Below are positions 5,892 through 7,115 of a DNA stretch of 7,115 nucleotides, in pieces (position 1 is the stretch's first letter; the number at the start of each line of letters is the position of its first letter). The notes beneath the pieces were generated by a model. The model ran no database searches, had not been told where the DNA came from, and saw only the letters and a list, made by a program, of their open reading frames with translations. The translations under genes and the position numbers were made by a program. The DNA comes from Sphingomonas bacterium (GTDB lineage: Bacteria; Pseudomonadota; Alphaproteobacteria; Sphingomonadales; Sphingomonadaceae): contig NZ_CAHJWX010000087.1 of NCBI RefSeq assembly GCF_903643065.1, positions 1 through 7,115 on the forward strand, read 5' to 3'.

Positions 5892-6463
5892 GCAACGGCG
5901 GGTCCCATGGGGCGAACCGCCCGCCGCCAGTCCACCAGGCCCCAGACGGACAAGGCGAGGTAGATGGCGTACAGGGCGGCAAAGAGCGGCAGGTGCTTGA
6001 CGAGGTAAAGCGGGATCAGCGCCACGTCCACCGCTACCCACAGCCACCAATTCTCCAGCCGGCGCCGCGCCATCCAGACCTGCGCCACCATGCTGACCAC
6101 CGCCGTGCCCGCGTCCCACCACGGATAGGCCGCGTCCGTCCAGCGCGCCATCGCGCCGCCCCACAGCGCGGTGGCGACGATCGCGGCGGCGCCCCACGCC
6201 CACCAGTCGCCGGCGGCCGCGCGCGTCACCAAGACCTCCCCGGCCCGCGCGCGCGAGCGACGCCAATTGGCCCAGCCGTACAGGTTGGCGGCGGCGAAGA
6301 AGAGCTGCAATGCCGCGTCGCTATACAGCCGCTGTCGCCACACCACCCAGCCGAACAACGTCACCGACCCGATCGCGGTCGGGAAGGTCCATACGCTGCG
6401 CCGCGCGCCCAGCGCGACGCAGACCAACCCCAGCGCCGTCGCGATCCACTCGATGGCCGACAT
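5888..6463 (-). CDS. pnuC: Nicotinamide riboside transporter PnuC
   Basis: A 191-residue inner-membrane protein of the PnuC family, which moves nicotinamide riboside by facilitated diffusion, with uptake driven by phosphorylation inside. The sequence is largely hydrophobic, with about seven membrane segments in the three-plus-one-plus-three arrangement of the family. Family motifs are FFAAANLYGWANW (55-67) and DAGTAVVSMVAQ (117-128), followed by LENWWLWVAVDVA (136-148), which carries the conserved ENWxxW and the following Asp of the substrate region. PnuC relatives can carry thiamine (PnuT) or riboflavin (PnuX); the overlapping NadR-type kinase gene supports nicotinamide riboside here. I chose the ATG at 6463 because the protein then begins MSAIEWIATALG, like other PnuC proteins. 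The longer frame to 6559 adds a Gly/Arg-rich non-conserved stretch crossing the promoter. No Shine-Dalgarno sequence precedes this ATG, which fits the leaderless promoter just upstream. Confidence 0.93.
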   Translation of the reverse strand: MSAIEWIATALGLVCVALGARRSVWTFPTAIGSVTLFGWVVWRQRLYSDAALQLFFAAANLYGWANWRRSRARAGEVLVTRAAAGDWWAWGAAAIVATALWGGAMARWTDAAYPWWDAGTAVVSMVAQVWMARRRLENWWLWVAVDVALIPLYLVKHLPLFAALYAIYLALSVWGLVDWRRAVRPMGPAVA

Positions 6464-6499
6464 CGGCCGATCATAGCCACGCTTGCCCCGCCCCGCCAA
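6464..6499 (-). promoter_or_regulatory. Promoter of the pnuC-kinase operon, predicted leaderless
   Basis: On the minus strand a -35 TTGGCG (6499-6494) and a -10 TATGAT (6475-6470) are separated by 18 bases; the -10 matches consensus at five of six positions. Six bases (CGGCCG) then lead to the pnuC ATG at 6463, which is seven bases after the -10, exactly where transcription would normally begin. The mRNA would therefore start at or next to the A of the start codon. The ATG inside TATGAT is out of frame with pnuC. Confidence 0.6.
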
Positions 6500-6533
6500 G
6501 CCGCCACGCCCGCCGTCGAGAGAGGCCGGACCG

Positions 6534-6565
6534 GGCACCGCGCCCGATCGGAACGGCACCGCGCC
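6534..6565. repeat. Two direct 11-bp repeats with 21-bp period upstream of pnuC
   Basis: GGCACCGCGCC occurs at 6534-6544 and again, identically, at 6555-6565. The 21-base period equals two helical turns, so a protein could contact both from one DNA face. They lie about 70 to 100 bases upstream of the predicted pnuC start and just after the DUF1287 stop codon. A weak stem CGGGC (6532-6536) / GCCCG (6542-6546) overlaps the first copy but has no T-tract. The repeats could be an operator or chance in GC-rich spacer. Confidence 0.35.
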
Positions 6566-6568
6566 GAC

Positions 6569-7115
6569 TCATCCGTCCAGCTGCCATCGGTAACGGCCGG
6601 TCAACGGATAGCGGAACAGCGCCGCCTCCTCGCGCACGCCGTCGCCGATATTGTGGATCACCATCCCCGGGGCCCGGTCCGAGACGATGCCCGTGTGCGC
6701 AAGCCGCCCGCCGATCTGGCTCGTGAAGATGTCACCGGGACGCCAGCCGTCGGCGGCCCCGGGGATCGGCAGCGCCGCGTGATGTCGCGCGAAGAAGGTG
6801 GCGAGGTTGGGGACGCGGCGGTGATCGATGCTCGGGTCCGGGGCGTGCAGGCCCCATCGCCTCGGATAGGCGGCGAAGCCGGCGTGCATGTCGACGTTGA
6901 CCAGCGCCTGCAGGTCCAGGCCGAACGCATCGCGATATGCCCGGATCACCACATCGGTGCACACCCCGCGCGCGCGCGGCACGTCGCCGCCCGGAAAGGC
7001 CAGCGTCGTATAGCCCGGATCATAGGCCAGCGTGACGCCGACCTGTCGGCGCGCCGCCTCGACCAGCGCCCGGCCGGACCGGCGGTCCGGCGCCAGCGCG
7101 CGCAACGGCGACGCC
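6569..7115 (-). CDS. DUF1287 family protein (YijF-like, NlpC/P60-type fold), 5' end beyond window
   Basis: A member of the DUF1287 family, named for uncharacterised proteins such as E. coli YijF; the fold is thought to be related to NlpC/P60 cysteine peptidases or amidases. Numbering below is from the in-frame TTG codon at 7105. Hallmarks are VGVTLAYDPGYTTLAFPGGDVP (22-43), RGVCTDVVIRAYR (46-58) with the candidate nucleophile Cys49, FAAYPRRWGL (77-86), and IDHRRVPNLATFF (93-105). Then come GDIFTSQIGGRLAHTGIVSD (124-143) with candidate catalytic His137, and HNIGDG (151-156). The frame stays open to the last base of the window, and no ATG with a ribosome binding site is visible, so the true start and any signal peptide probably lie outside. 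An isolated TTG at 7105 is not a credible start. It is upstream of pnuC on the same strand, with 105 bases between and a separate promoter for pnuC, so it is probably not in the same transcription unit. Substrate unknown. Confidence 0.85.
   Translation of the reverse strand, partial: ASPLRALAPDRRSGRALVEAARRQVGVTLAYDPGYTTLAFPGGDVPRARGVCTDVVIRAYRDAFGLDLQALVNVDMHAGFAAYPRRWGLHAPDPSIDHRRVPNLATFFARHHAALPIPGAADGWRPGDIFTSQIGGRLAHTGIVSDRAPGMVIHNIGDGVREEAALFRYPLTGRYRWQLDG

Noticed and set aside
5343..6266. 307-codon minus-strand frame as one protein fused to the kinase
   Set aside because: The upstream 125 codons overlap pnuC in another frame and are low-complexity Gly/Arg sequence; the kinase begins naturally at the ATG at 5891.
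6464..6559. Longer PnuC starting at 6559
   Set aside because: The added residues are a Gly/Arg-rich stretch that crosses the predicted promoter, and the protein from 6463 begins like other PnuC proteins.

Overview
The window looks like chromosomal DNA of a high-GC alphaproteobacterium, most likely a sphingomonad (Sphingomonas or a relative). This is inferred from very GC-rich coding sequence, the character of the LepA and PnuC proteins, and a CCTCTCCC...GGGAGAGG palindrome of a kind scattered through such genomes. No RNA gene, CRISPR array, insertion sequence or phage gene was seen.

Layout. Positions 1-205 (minus) hold the 5' end of modA, a periplasmic molybdate-binding protein that runs off the left edge. 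A 483-base divergent intergenic region follows, with a hairpin next to the modA ribosome binding site, a GTGA-N6-TCAC dyad and a candidate promoter for the next gene. Positions 689-2458 (plus) encode a bacterial member of the animal (myeloperoxidase-type) haem peroxidase superfamily. It meets lepA (4309-2486, minus; elongation factor 4) tail to tail at a perfect hairpin that is probably a shared terminator. The 114 bases upstream of lepA contain every CTAG I could find in the window (four within 53 bases). They separate lepA from a divergent gene (4424-5371, plus) encoding a secreted protein that I read as a CsgG-like domain followed by a C-terminal SH3b domain.

The right part is a compact two-gene minus-strand unit for nicotinamide riboside salvage. 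pnuC (6463-5888) is the membrane transporter. It overlaps by ATGA a small P-loop kinase resembling the C-terminal kinase domain of NadR (5891-5343). The transporter would bring the nucleoside in and the kinase would trap it as NMN. The pnuC promoter sits so close to its ATG that the mRNA is predicted to be leaderless. The kinase 3' end overlaps the 3' end of the CsgG-like gene by 29 bases. The right edge holds most of a DUF1287 (YijF-type) gene on the minus strand, open to the window end and so truncated.

Most of the window is ordinary accessory or housekeeping sequence. The most distinctive items are the unaccompanied CsgG-SH3 protein, the leaderless pnuC promoter with a 21-bp-period repeat upstream, the CTAG cluster, and a peroxidase with its haem-linking residues intact but no visible export signal.
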